Assembly (NCBI RefSeq): GCF_963676685.1
Contig: NC_092356.1
Coordinates: 21,563,750-21,627,749 of the forward strand
Direction: 5' to 3'
Source of the DNA: Mytilus edulis
Lineage: Eukaryota > Mollusca > Bivalvia > Mytilida > Mytilidae
Length of the DNA stretch: 64,000 bases
Below the pieces are notes generated by a model. The model was not told the DNA's origin. It did not search any database and saw nothing but the letters and a program-made list of their open reading frames with translations. Every line of letters begins with the position of its first letter. Positions within the stretch are counted from its first letter, which is position 1. The position numbers and the translations under genes are program-made. Below are positions 54,908-64,000 of the stretch, piece by piece.

Positions 54908-55205
54908 ATATTTTTTTTAATTTTTTTATTGTTGATTAAAATAGTAAATTTTCAATATTTATAATACATATCTATCACTTCTGTGCATGTCTCACCTATA
55001 TATAGCTAGTTTCGATTGATTTAAACGACTCAGAGAAAATACCCAATTTTACAATCCATACTAAGAAAAATTGCCGGTTTTTTCTCTGAGTCGTTTAAAT
55101 CACTCGAAACTAGGTGAGACATGCACAAAAGTGATAGATATGTCTTATTAATATGGAAAATTGAATATCTTAATCAACGGAATAAAAGACAAAAAAATAT
55201 TTGTA
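54908..55205. mobile_element. hairpin MITE nested in the 54142 element
   Basis: Two arms of about 125 bp pair around a short centre near 55055: for example GCATGTCTCACCTA with TAGGTGAGACATGC, and AACGACTCAGAGAAAA with TTTTCTCTGAGTCGTT. Outermost pairing is GTTGATTAAAATA with TCTTAATCAAC. Confidence 0.8.
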
Positions 55206-55286
55206 TTCTTTGATATCAAGTTCAATTATCCATGCAGACTGAAACAACATTTTTTTCTGGGACCAGTATAGCATCGTAAATAGATA

Positions 55287-55480
55287 TAGGAAGATGTGGT
55301 GTGAGTGCCAATGAGACAACTCTCCATCCAAATGACAATTTATAAGTAAAATCATTATAAGTCAATGTACGGCCTTCAACACGGAGCCTTGGCTCACACC
55401 GAACAAAAAGCTATAAAGGGCCCCAAAATTACTAGTGTAAAACCATTCAAACGGGAAAACCAACGGTCTAATCTATATAA
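55287..55480 (+). repeat. R2 repeat nested in the 54142 element
   Basis: GAAGATGTGGTGTGAGTGCC, AATGAGACAACTCTCC, ATGTACGGCCTTCAACACGG and AAACGGGAAAACCAACGG landmarks. Confidence 0.8.
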
Positions 55481-55865
55481 AAAACGAGAGCATATTCTTA
55501 AAATATTTTTCCGCACAATATCTGGACATCGGTGGACCTGCAACATTGCACACGTTTACAAATGAAAAACAACACTCAGACTATAGTCATAAAGTAGGAC
55601 AATAAAAGAACAAAAGACAAACCCGAGACACAGAAGTACAAACAAAAGACCATCAACTCCGAAAACCAAAAGTAAAATAGAAACATTGATCACGAAAAAA
55701 ATGCAGGGGCGACATCAGGGAGTGAAGAGAACTTGCTTCTTGCAAGACACTTTCCGTGAAAACAATTTGATACAAAGACAATCTTTTTTTCATTTTTTTG
55801 TTGTTGAAATTTCCAGCATGAGGCATTTGCCTCATTTGCCTCAATGTAGTTACGGCCCTGAACGG

Positions 55866-56760
55866 CCGAAGAGGAAGGGATGACATCTACTATGAAGCAC
55901 TACAACTGTCATTATTACGCTACCGTTAGTGTCAATGAATTAGTCTTTTTTAATCATCATTTGTAATATCTAATTTCGTAGCCAAGTCAGGGTCATATGT
56001 ATGTGGGGTACCCCATAACTTCCCTCGGAACAGTTTCTATTCCTTATAGGCTTAGTCCTAACTATATTTCCCTTCCCTTTCAACCCTAAAATCCCCCCCC
56101 CCCCCCCCTTTTGATTACTTCAATACTTCCATCTCCTTGCTCCAAGACAAAATAAAAATGACAAAATATATTTCCAAGATACCCCCTTTTCTCTGATCCC
56201 TCATTCCCCTGTCTCCTTACCCTTGTCCACCCCTCAATTAAGGTCCTCAAGGGGTTTGATTGATTTGTTTATTTTCTTGAAAATATGAAATAATTGGCCT
56301 AATTTGTAAATGATAAACCCTACACCTTATTGAAGGATTCGTCTTGATCAATCACAATTTGTTTACCATTAACCCCCCCCCCCCCCCCCCAATTCTGTTA
56401 GGTATACAAAAATGTCTTAAGGTCTAGTAATAGAAGTATCAGGGTTAAACATGTACAGAGTGTGGCCATAAGTATTTGTCACTTGAGATTTTTAGCTGTT
56501 CATGTATATTGTAAATAAAACTATATTCTTAAAAAAAAAAATATTTTGGATTGATTTTTAGCATCCATGTACCAATAGAAGCAGTATTATCACAGGTTTA
56601 TTTTTTGGCTATATTTTTTTATGTCTCATTTTCATTATTTTCTGTTCAGAAATTCGATATATATTCAACCAAATTAAATTATAAAAAAATATTTTATGTG
56701 TTCTCAAGGGAAAACAAAAACACATGGAAACGAACCTATTATCAAATAAACACATAATTA
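55866..56760. other. intergenic with two poly-C runs
   Basis: Poly-C tracts at about 56093-56108 and 56373-56390. TAGGCCTAATTTGT-type fragments and C-rich clusters otherwise. No gene recognised. Confidence 0.5.
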
Positions 56761-57180
56761 TTTATACCATTCTACTTCTTTTAAGGTTACCCTTGCATTG
56801 TCAGTCTTATCAAACTTGCATGTACCTCCCAAATTTGGATTCTGTTCTCCAACTTCAGTTTGCCTCTACCAATGTTATGAAACTAATACACAATTAATGC
56901 ATATATATGATACTACAAACAAACAAACATGAAGTTTGAATTTTTGGTGGGGTCGCTTTTACTGTTCTAGAGATATGCCCCTTTACAAAATTAAAAAAAT
57001 GCTGAATTTTTGTTCCTTTCTTTAACACAAGTTTGCTTCATCCAAATGTTCTGAAACTTATATGCAATGCTTACTACAACAACACTCAGATCAAGTACAA
57101 ATTTGGGTGGTGTCACTCTTTTCATTCTTTATATGCAAGCGGTTGCTCATCTGTGTCCCATGGACACATTACCTATTATG
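56761..57180. repeat. two diverged about 175-bp tandem units
   Basis: CAGTTTGCCTCTACCAATG...ATGAAACTAATACACAATTAATGC and CAAGTTTGCTTCATCC...CTGAAACTTATATGCAATGC are successive diverged copies. The tract ends GTGTCCCATGGACACATT, a small palindrome. Confidence 0.55.
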
Positions 57181-57840
57181 AACTAGTCTACATCTATATG
57201 CTTTTGAATGTCAATAATTGTTGATTTTCTGACAGAATTACTCTGATATTTAATTTCAGGCTGCAAGTACATTTGTACATGTACATTGCAAATGGAAGGA
57301 GTGATCTTGGAATGTTCAACTTTACTTGGAAACTATTGGCAAAGTTCTGACAGAATTTCATGAGAAGCCAGTATCATATTCTAGTCTTGCAACCAGAAAC
57401 TATGCGTAAAGTGCTGAAACTTAAGAACAACATTCTACATGTATATATGCAATATGTGTTGCCACAATCCATTTAAGGAGCTAAGATCAACTAAAAATTG
57501 GAACTACATGTATATGCTTTAGTGCTGTCAAAATCCTTTAAAAAAATCCAATCAAAAGGACCTACTTCACCTATATATATTGCTACCTGTCCCAATGATG
57601 AATACAGATCATATATATGAGTCTTATAAAAAAAACAGTGAAGGAGAATAAAAATAATGAAAATATAGAGCTGATCAGCAACTGATTGTAAATGTACATG
57701 ATGTATAAATGGCAACAATTCTTACATGTATACTAGTACATTGAAATTAATTATATTAATAATTTTTTTATAAATTTGATCTCATAGATATTAGAGGAAT
57801 AAAATCAATCACGTTTCAAAAATTTGATTTAGTTGAGGCT
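57181..57840. other. intergenic, nothing recognised
   Basis: AT-rich, no supported feature. Confidence 0.4.
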
Positions 57841-57844
57841 TTTT

Positions 57845-59075
57845 TTTACGCCCGTTTTCGGGACATATTAAGGTATACCATTGACTGTCCGTCATCAACA
57901 TGTCGGACATATACTCAAAAATAATAAATACTAAAAGGTACATGTAGTAGATAAACTATTGCGTGCAATAATTTACAATTCTGTCTAGCAATCCTCTTTT
58001 AATATGCTATATTGTGAAATAAATAGGTCATCTTCATGTATATTTGGTGTATGAAAAGATTATTAAATGTATTATAACAAATTAAAATATCAAATATGAG
58101 GATGTGATATGATTGTAAATGAGACACAAGCTAAGAGACCAAATAACACAGAAATAACTATACATGTAGGTCACCATATGGACTTCAACAATGAGTAAAA
58201 CCTGTTCTGCATAGTTGGTTTTAAAGGCTTCGAAATGACAAATGAACAATTTAAAACATTTCAAATGAGAAAACTAATGGGTGATTTATGTAAAAAATAA
58301 TGAATGAAAAACAAATATGTCTGTCTTGCAGGGTTTATCTGAACTTAACCTCATTTTCATGGACTTGTCTGTTTATTGAATTCTAAATATGTTTCAAAAT
58401 ATTTGGTTGATGGGATGATTGTTACAGAGTCCGACATAGGGTGCAGGCTCATTGGTTGATTATATTGTGAATAACTGAAGCCGGCCCCGCTTTGGCAGTC
58501 AGTCTCCACATTGCCACTGGAGAAATAAAATGACTAAGAAAAAAAATGGTATAAGAAAAAAAAATTGAATCACGATAATTTTCTGTTGATATGCACATCT
58601 ACATAGTATGTCCTTATTATCTGAAAAGGTTTCATGAAATTCTGTTGTGCGGTTTGAGAGGAGTTGCAATGACAAACTGTTGCAGTAGTATATTGAAGCA
58701 AATAAGTTCAAAGGGGCCTTACTCCTAGAAAAAAAAATGTGTACATCAAAATAGTATGTCCTTATCTAAAAAGGTTTCATAAAATTGAATTGTGCGGTTT
58801 GAGAGGAGTTGCAAGGACAAACATGCAGTAGTATATTGAAGCAAATAAGTTCAAAGGGACATAACTTCTAGAACAAATTTGACTCGTAATTTCCTGTCGA
58901 TTTGCACATCTACATAGTATGTCCTTATTATCTAAAAAGGTTTCATGAAATTTTGTTGGTCGGTTTGAGAGGAGTTGTGATGACAAGAAACAGGACAGAT
59001 AGACTGGCTGATGGACGGACGGACGGACAGGTCAAAAACGTTATACCCTGCGCAACTTCGTTGCATAGGGTATAA
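57845..59075. mobile_element. tandem-repeat element with hairpin ends (about 155-bp monomers)
   Basis: The left end has CCCGTTTTCGGG (57851-57862) and GACTGTCCGTC. The right part has three monomers of about 150-160 bp, with landmark GTGCGGTTTGAGAGGAGTTG near 58648, 58793 and (variant) 58958. These are followed by GGACGGACGGACGG and a stem-loop of TATACCCT...AGGGTATA around CAACTTCGTTG (59042-59074). An R2 copy (58092-58330) sits inside. Same plan as the 14334-16639 element, different sequence. Confidence 0.6.
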
Positions 59076-59084
59076 AAATAGGAA

Positions 59085-59600
59085 GATGGGGTATCATTGT
59101 TTATGAGGCAACTCTTCACCAGAGACCAATTTACAGAGAAGATAACAATTATGTTCCCGTACGGACTTCAACAATTACTATAAACTGATATACCACATAG
59201 TCAAACAAATAAAAGTCCCAGAAATAACGTTTTTTTATATGATTGCACATAATGAAAATTTAATTTGCATACTGAATGATCACTGGCAAATATTTCAAGC
59301 ATAATACGGATGAGAACATGCAGATAAGTATCAATTATGAAAGTTATGCAAAGTAAGAGGAGCTAGATATATGGACTGCCATAAGAAAATGAATGGACAA
59401 TTATGCTTGGTGCATGTATAGGCAAAATTCCCGCTTTTTACCCTACGAGGCTTCGTATGTATATATCCAGCTGTTTGAACACCCTGTATAATCAAGGGAT
59501 CATCTGTCAGATTAGTCATATTTCTATGTTAACCACACGATATGAAAATAAGCAGATGTGGTATGATTGCCAATGAAACAACTATCCACAAAATTCAATA
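59085..59600 (+). repeat. two R2 fragments
   Basis: GGAAGATGGGGTATCATTG and GTACGGACTTCAACAATTAC at 59085-59230. AGCAGATGTGGTATGATTGCC with AATGAAACAACTATCC at 59553-59600. Confidence 0.7.
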
Positions 59601-60079
59601 TTATAAATAAAAAAAACATTATCTCCTTTTATCATCACGCATAGATCGATGATTAGTTATGCATTTCTTTGCCACAGTAAGATCAAATCAGTGTTCACAA
59701 ACAAAATTGTCATTCATATTTTTTGCCGCAATGACATCACTCAACTATATTTTTTTTAATCAAGAACTTTTTACCTTTTAAAAAAGCATGTCAAAAATTA
59801 AGATAGAAGTTAAAGTTTGCCAACATCCCCGGCTAATATAGTGTTCCTGTGTACTGGGCGTAGTTTTTAAATTACATTCCAAACTTTCCCTGAACCTAGT
59901 AGTATAGATTTTTTTATATATAAAGTCTTTAGTAGTGTTTGAGACTGTCCGGTACGCTGCGGGTGTATGTCCTAGCAAAATCCCGACATGGTGAAACATG
60001 GTTCTCCGCAAAGCATGCAGTATTGAGGAATTATATCATAGACCGATATATAAGGTCGGAATACTAGGCCAGTCCCGGT
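59601..60079. other. intergenic, nothing recognised
   Basis: No supported feature. Confidence 0.4.
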
Positions 60080-60230
60080 TACTTTTGACAGTGGTGTTTC
60101 CAGGGGGAGGGTTCCGGGGATTGGAACTCCCCTTTTTTGGACGATAGAATGGGGAAATATAGTTGGAACACCCTCTTTTTGTCCTGGGTTGGAAACCCCC
60201 TTTTAAAATGGCTGGATCCACCCCGATTGA
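60080..60230. repeat. G/C-run repeat ending TGGCTGGATCCACC
   Basis: GGTGTTTCCAGGGGGAGGG, GGAACTCCCCTTTTTTGG, GGAAACCCCCTTTTAAAATG: repeated short blocks of C or G runs next to T runs. A similar GGCGGATCCAGACC with a G-run follows at 60962-61000, inverted relative to this end. Confidence 0.45.
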
Positions 60231-61511
60231 TCAATTTTCATCTTCATGAAAAGGCGGAAAACAGCAAATTATTGAAGTGTCGTTTTATTTCTGCAGGAAA
60301 ACAAATAATCATTTTAGTGAAATAAGTTGCTGGATCCATTAGTCTATTTTAATAACAATCAGTGCTCTGATTCAATTATTTTAGTTTTAATGCTGATATT
60401 TTTTTTTTTTTTTAATATGAACTCGGTTGACATATTGATAGATACAACAGAAAATTGCAAATCAACAAAATAACAATTCAGCAAAATAAGTAATAGAAGA
60501 AAAGTATCATAAAAATAGAAAACATTGGCCCCGAGGTCTTAGATTATAGGACTTAGTCTAGTGTTCCGGAAATCATGGAATTGTGATACGAGAAAAAAAT
60601 TCAAATGATTTTCGTGCAGGTAAACAAATCTTTAAATTAAAATGTTAGGTGTGCCTGTCAAGTATTAAGTCTGTTAGAAAATTGGCATGTTCAAATTTGT
60701 TTTTGGGAAAATAAAAAATATTCTATAATTATCAAAATTTTGCTGTGGAAAAATATGTCGCATACTCGGGAATAAACTCCAAAAAATACTTGGAAATAAA
60801 GATATTTCAAGTTTTAAATAGATTTATGACAGAAACAAACTGTTATAAAACGCCAAACGGATTATAGCTTGAAAATAAACCCGCCCGATGCTTTCAAAGC
60901 ATACTATACGGGCAGAGACATATAGACACATATATGTCTCTGATACGGGCCACAAGTAAGTGGCGGATCCAGACCTTTTCCTAAAAGGAGGGGGGGGCGC
61001 TCTAGTCATGCTTCAATGATTCCCTATATAATCAAATTTTTCCCACGAAAGGGGGGCCGCCGTTTTGGGCTTTGCGAAGCGGCACCAAATACCGTCGACG
61101 TCATACATGTGACTTTGTCAGTATTTATATATTCTTTTTTTTTTTTAATGTTATATTCATGTATATTTCTGTCCTTTTTAACTTTTATGCGAAAAATGAA
61201 GAAAGCACTCTGAATTTCTGATCGAACATATTTCCTGTTTTGAAGAACGTTTTGTATCATTTCGACATTTGTTTACATCGTCAAGGGTGCTTTCATACAC
61301 GCCCGCGTTCCAAGGTCGTCAAAGCTATTTTTGAGAAGACCCCTAAAAGCGACCGTTCCCAAGGCAGTCGTCGTAAGAAACATGCGTTAAAATATGCGCA
61401 CTGTTAAAGGGCCGAGCCACCTTAACATGAATAAATGAGACATTTCAAGTTTACCTGAATAAGTCATACATGTACATGGAGAGTTGTCTCATCTTTTTTT
61501 ATATATGTATA
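60231..61511. other. intergenic with a second GGATCCAG/G-run patch
   Basis: About 60960-61075 holds GTGGCGGATCCAGACC, AGGAGGGGGGGCGC and AAAGGGGGGCCGCC. At 61414-61425 lies GAGCCACCTTAA, inverse of the start of the 50178 repeat. Nothing else recognised. Confidence 0.45.
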
Positions 61512-62740
61512 CAGTCCGCCAAAAGTTAATAATAATACTTTATTCCAAAATTAAAGCAATACACCTTATAGGATACATACACATATTTTTCATGCGCCAA
61601 TATAAGATTTTTTACAAGTGATAGATAATATATATAAATATAGAGGTGTACATGAAAGAAAATATGATGCATATAATATATAATAATACAAAATACAAAA
61701 TACGAAATACCAGCGGAGAATGATATTATACTTACATTAACATGAGAACAAATATATTATATACTGCAATTAAATTGTAAGTTTTTCTGCTGATTTAAAA
61801 AAAATATAAGATAGATAACAGCTGGATAAGCTGCATGATTTTTCAACAATTGCCATTCTTAAATCGCCAAGATGTTACAGTGGTGGATCTGTGCAGTTGA
61901 GATTTCTGCCAATGACATCCCAGACATGTTTGATAGGGTTCATGCCTGGAGACACTTCTTGGTCTTCGTACTCGATTGCAATCCTTGTCGTGTGTGGTCT
62001 AGCATTGTCGTCTATGTAAAAGGGTCAAGACGCAATAGAGTGATTGTCAAAATGAGGGAATACAAGGTTTAAAAGCACCGAACCCCTGAATTTCTGTCTG
62101 TTCATGTTACTCAGAAGAATATGCATACCCAGCTTACAAAGTTATGAGAAACAATTTCATACTGTAACACCAATAGCACCAAATACAGTCGTTGCGAAAA
62201 TGTTGTTTTGATCATAGGCAGCTCAATTTCCCCTCCAAACTTGTATTATTTTGTCTACTGGTCGTAACATAAACCGACTACTAGTATCATCTGATCAATG
62301 AATGTTTTGCCAGCTTCTCATGTTCAAACGTCAATGGTCATTAGCCCCACTGAAACCTGGTTATACGGTGTCTGGCTGTTAGAGAAGGTCTATTGACAAC
62401 ACGACGTGCTCTTATGTTGCCTCGAACTACTGTGGGAACTTTAACATGACCACCTGGAGGCTAAGCTGTGGGAGTCAATAGGTCGGCTTTGAAACAACGA
62501 ATAAGCAGTCTTTAATCCCGACGGGTTGTTAAACGGGTCATCCGGACCTTAGTCTATTATTTCCAGATCCTGTGTCAAGTTGATGTTGTGAAAGTGTACC
62601 AATGACGGTGTTGTTCACATAAAACTAGTTACCTACGCTCCTAGAGCTGCCTCCGGCATTTGCCATGCCAATTACTTTTCGCAAATGTAAAAACAAAATT
62701 GCCAGTTATATTTAGGTGGTGCTTTACTTTTGGCGGACTA
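61512..62740 (-). mobile_element. Tc1-like transposon, inactive
   Basis: Inverted ends CAGTCCGCCAAAAGT (61512) and ACTTTTGGCGGACTA (to 62740), both next to TA. On the minus strand DNARPHTTRIAIEYEDQ (near 62010) is the second catalytic Asp block, and NPIKHVWDVIGRNL the third with its acidic residue replaced by Lys-His context. Upstream pieces such as RPSLTARHRI are also readable. Stops and frameshifts disable it. Confidence 0.85.
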
Positions 62741-62744
62741 TATA

Positions 62745-63340
62745 AATGAAATTGACACTTTACAAATTTGGTTCGTCAAACCGCTTGTCTTAATTACAAG
62801 CTCTAAAATTCACGTAGGCAGAATATGTTAAACTGAATACAGTAGAACATTTATTTTTTAAAACTACTGGAAAAAATTGAGAATGGGAATGGGGGATGCG
62901 TCAAAGAGACAACAACCCGACCATAGAGCAGACAACAGCTGAAGGCCACCAATGGGTCTTCAATGCAGTGAGAAACTCCCGCACCCGGAGGCGTCCTTCA
63001 GGTGGCCCCTAAACAAATGTGTATACTAGGTCAATGATTATGGACGTCATACTAAACTCCGAATTATACACAAGAAACTAGTAACATTAAGAATCATACA
63101 AGACTAACAAAGGCCAGAGGCTCCTAACTTGGGACAGGCGGAAAGATGTGGTGGGGTTAAATATGTTTTTTTTTATAGCTCTCAATTCTCCCCCTATACA
63201 TGTACCTCTAGCCAATGTAGAAAAATTAAACGAAAAGAATACGCACAGTAAAACTCAGTTTAAGAGAATCCCGAGTCCGATGACATTGTCAGAAGAGGTA
63301 ACAAAAGAAAATAAACAAAATGAATATGTTTTTAAATGAA
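62745..63340 (-). mobile_element. Penelope-like element 3' end (R1), copy 4
   Basis: GGTTCGTCAAACCGCTTGTC flank, then R1 in reverse: TTGAGAATGGGAATGGGGG, CCCGCACCCGGAGGCG, GGGACAGGCGGAAAGATG, GGTGGGGTTAAATATG. No RT codons remain. It lies just upstream of the second ependymin-related gene. Confidence 0.8.
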
Positions 63341-63364
63341 CTTCATGTATTATTGTTGTTCTTC

Positions 63365-63598
63365 GCAATATTATTTTAGTAAAACGTAAATCAAATACAT
63401 TGTACATCTCTTTCAAAATGACAATAGTCTAAAACTTGTAAATAACAAGATATCCGTTTTCCGTCACCATGTCCGATTTGTTTTAATAAAACGTAGTTCG
63501 ATACATGTACATGTATGTAACCAATGTAATAAGAGTCAACATATTTGTTGGTATTTAGGCGTCTGTTGTGTTTGAACAAAATATCATCAACACAAACT
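63365..63598 (+). promoter_or_regulatory. upstream region of ependymin-related gene 2
   Basis: Shares ordered blocks with 42590-42822 (CTTCGCAA, AAAACGTAAATC, AAAATGACAATAG, GATATCCG, CATGTCCG, GTACATGTATGTAACC, AATAAGAGTC). The duplication that made the two genes therefore included the promoter. Confidence 0.55.
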
Positions 63599-63736
63599 AT
63601 GGAGAAATTGTTACTTGTTTTTAGTCTTTCAGTAATTTTTGGCCAAGCTTATTCGTGTTGTATGCCACAAAAACTTGAGGGACAGATTGGGATGTCAATT
63701 GGATTGAAAAATAATGGAACTCCGTGTGCCATGACG
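63599..63736 (+). CDS. ependymin-related secreted protein 2, exon 1 (gene continues beyond window)
   Basis: ATG to ACG/GTAAGT, 46 codons, phase 0. MEKLLLVFSLSVIFGQAYS is a signal peptide, then CCMPQKLEGQIGMSIGL and KNNGTPCAMT. Gene 1 has CCLPEKLEGKMVMSISL and KNNGDPFTIT in the same frame and with the same intron position. An upstream in-frame ATG at 63545 would add 18 non-hydrophobic residues, so 63599 is preferred. Cys44 here is absent in gene 1. Later exons must lie right of the window. Confidence 0.9.
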
Positions 63737-64000
63737 GTAAGTGCTGCTTTTTAATATATTAAAATGGATTTCTAGATATACTTCGATTAGACAGACATAT
63801 GTCTCTGGTTCAATGTTGCGTTTGCTTTTTCTCTTATTTTGTTTTATTACGGACTTTACACTTTACAGTTTATGACATTGTTGAATGAAATACTCGATGA
63901 ATTACTGCAAGCGATCTTGCGCTTAACCCTTATTTTGTTTACCAACAGGTTTAAGTACTAGTAATTTAAGATTGCTTTTATATAGAAACTGCGAGCATTC
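63737..64000 (+). other. start of intron 1 of ependymin-related 2
   Basis: No exon 2-like sequence (compare AIYDKWAMDT of gene 1) appears before the window ends. Confidence 0.6.

Larger units (their letters stand above)
54142..55860. mobile_element. 1.7 kb TIR element with 5-bp duplication
   Basis: CAGGGCCGTAACTA at 54142 and its exact complement ending at 55860. AACGG flanks both sides (54137-54141 and 55861-55865). Inside the ends GAGGCAAA motifs recur. The interior hosts a hairpin MITE (54908-55205) and an R2 copy (55287-55480). No transposase recognised; a 5-bp duplication is uncommon among DNA transposon superfamilies. Confidence 0.75.

Noticed and set aside
58499-58986. Two similar minus-strand frames (LLSNRTTEFHETF, LLSNRPTKFHETF)
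   Set aside because: They are successive monomers of the tandem array, so similarity reflects repetition and not coding.

Overview
This is a stretch of AT-rich animal nuclear DNA: genes split by GT-AG introns, AATAAA signals, and a very high load of mobile elements. The protein families (ependymin-related protein, NIDO plus von Willebrand A protein, RING-less B-box/NHL protein, Penelope-like and LINE elements) and the dispersed repeats point to a marine bivalve, most likely a mussel such as Mytilus. The genus is inferred from the general look of the repeats and was not checked against a database.

Host genes. Two NIDO-domain genes lie on the minus strand in the same orientation. Copy A (exons 2311-2117 and 1054-752) runs off the left edge. 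Copy B can be assembled from seven exons between 36376 and 26280, all splice phases agreeing, into a 627-residue secreted protein: signal peptide, NIDO domain, two VWA domains. The first two exons are the same length in both copies (195 and 303 bp). Between them is an intronless TRIM-like gene (19320-17626, minus). To the right, on the plus strand, is a five-exon ependymin-related gene (42823-48433, 210 residues). The first exon of a tandem paralogue is at 63599-63736, and the upstream regions of the two are also similar.

Mobile DNA fills most of the rest. The main items, left to right, are: (1) a nest at 6716-12664, where a small foldback MITE was split by a 5.7 kb element with 6-bp target duplications, which itself holds a LINE; (2) a 2.3 kb array of about 505-bp monomers with hairpin ends (14334-16639); (3) three fragments of a Penelope-like element, one with a minisatellite grown out of its reverse-transcriptase sequence; (4) a TTAA-flanked, CGTACGACAGTCG-rich pair of crossed palindromes (37508-39744); (5) two dead Tc1-like transposons; (6) a probable solo LTR (52581-53184); (7) several TIR elements whose target duplications can be read directly; (8) a tRNA-derived SINE. 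Four high-copy dispersed families, called R1 to R4 here, recur throughout. R1 is the 3' noncoding part of the Penelope-like element, and it shares a core with R2.

The host genes do not form an operon or an obvious pathway. The common theme is secreted or extracellular products from tandemly duplicated families whose introns and flanks are repeatedly hit by transposons. No prokaryotic feature, rRNA, CRISPR array or functional tRNA gene was seen.
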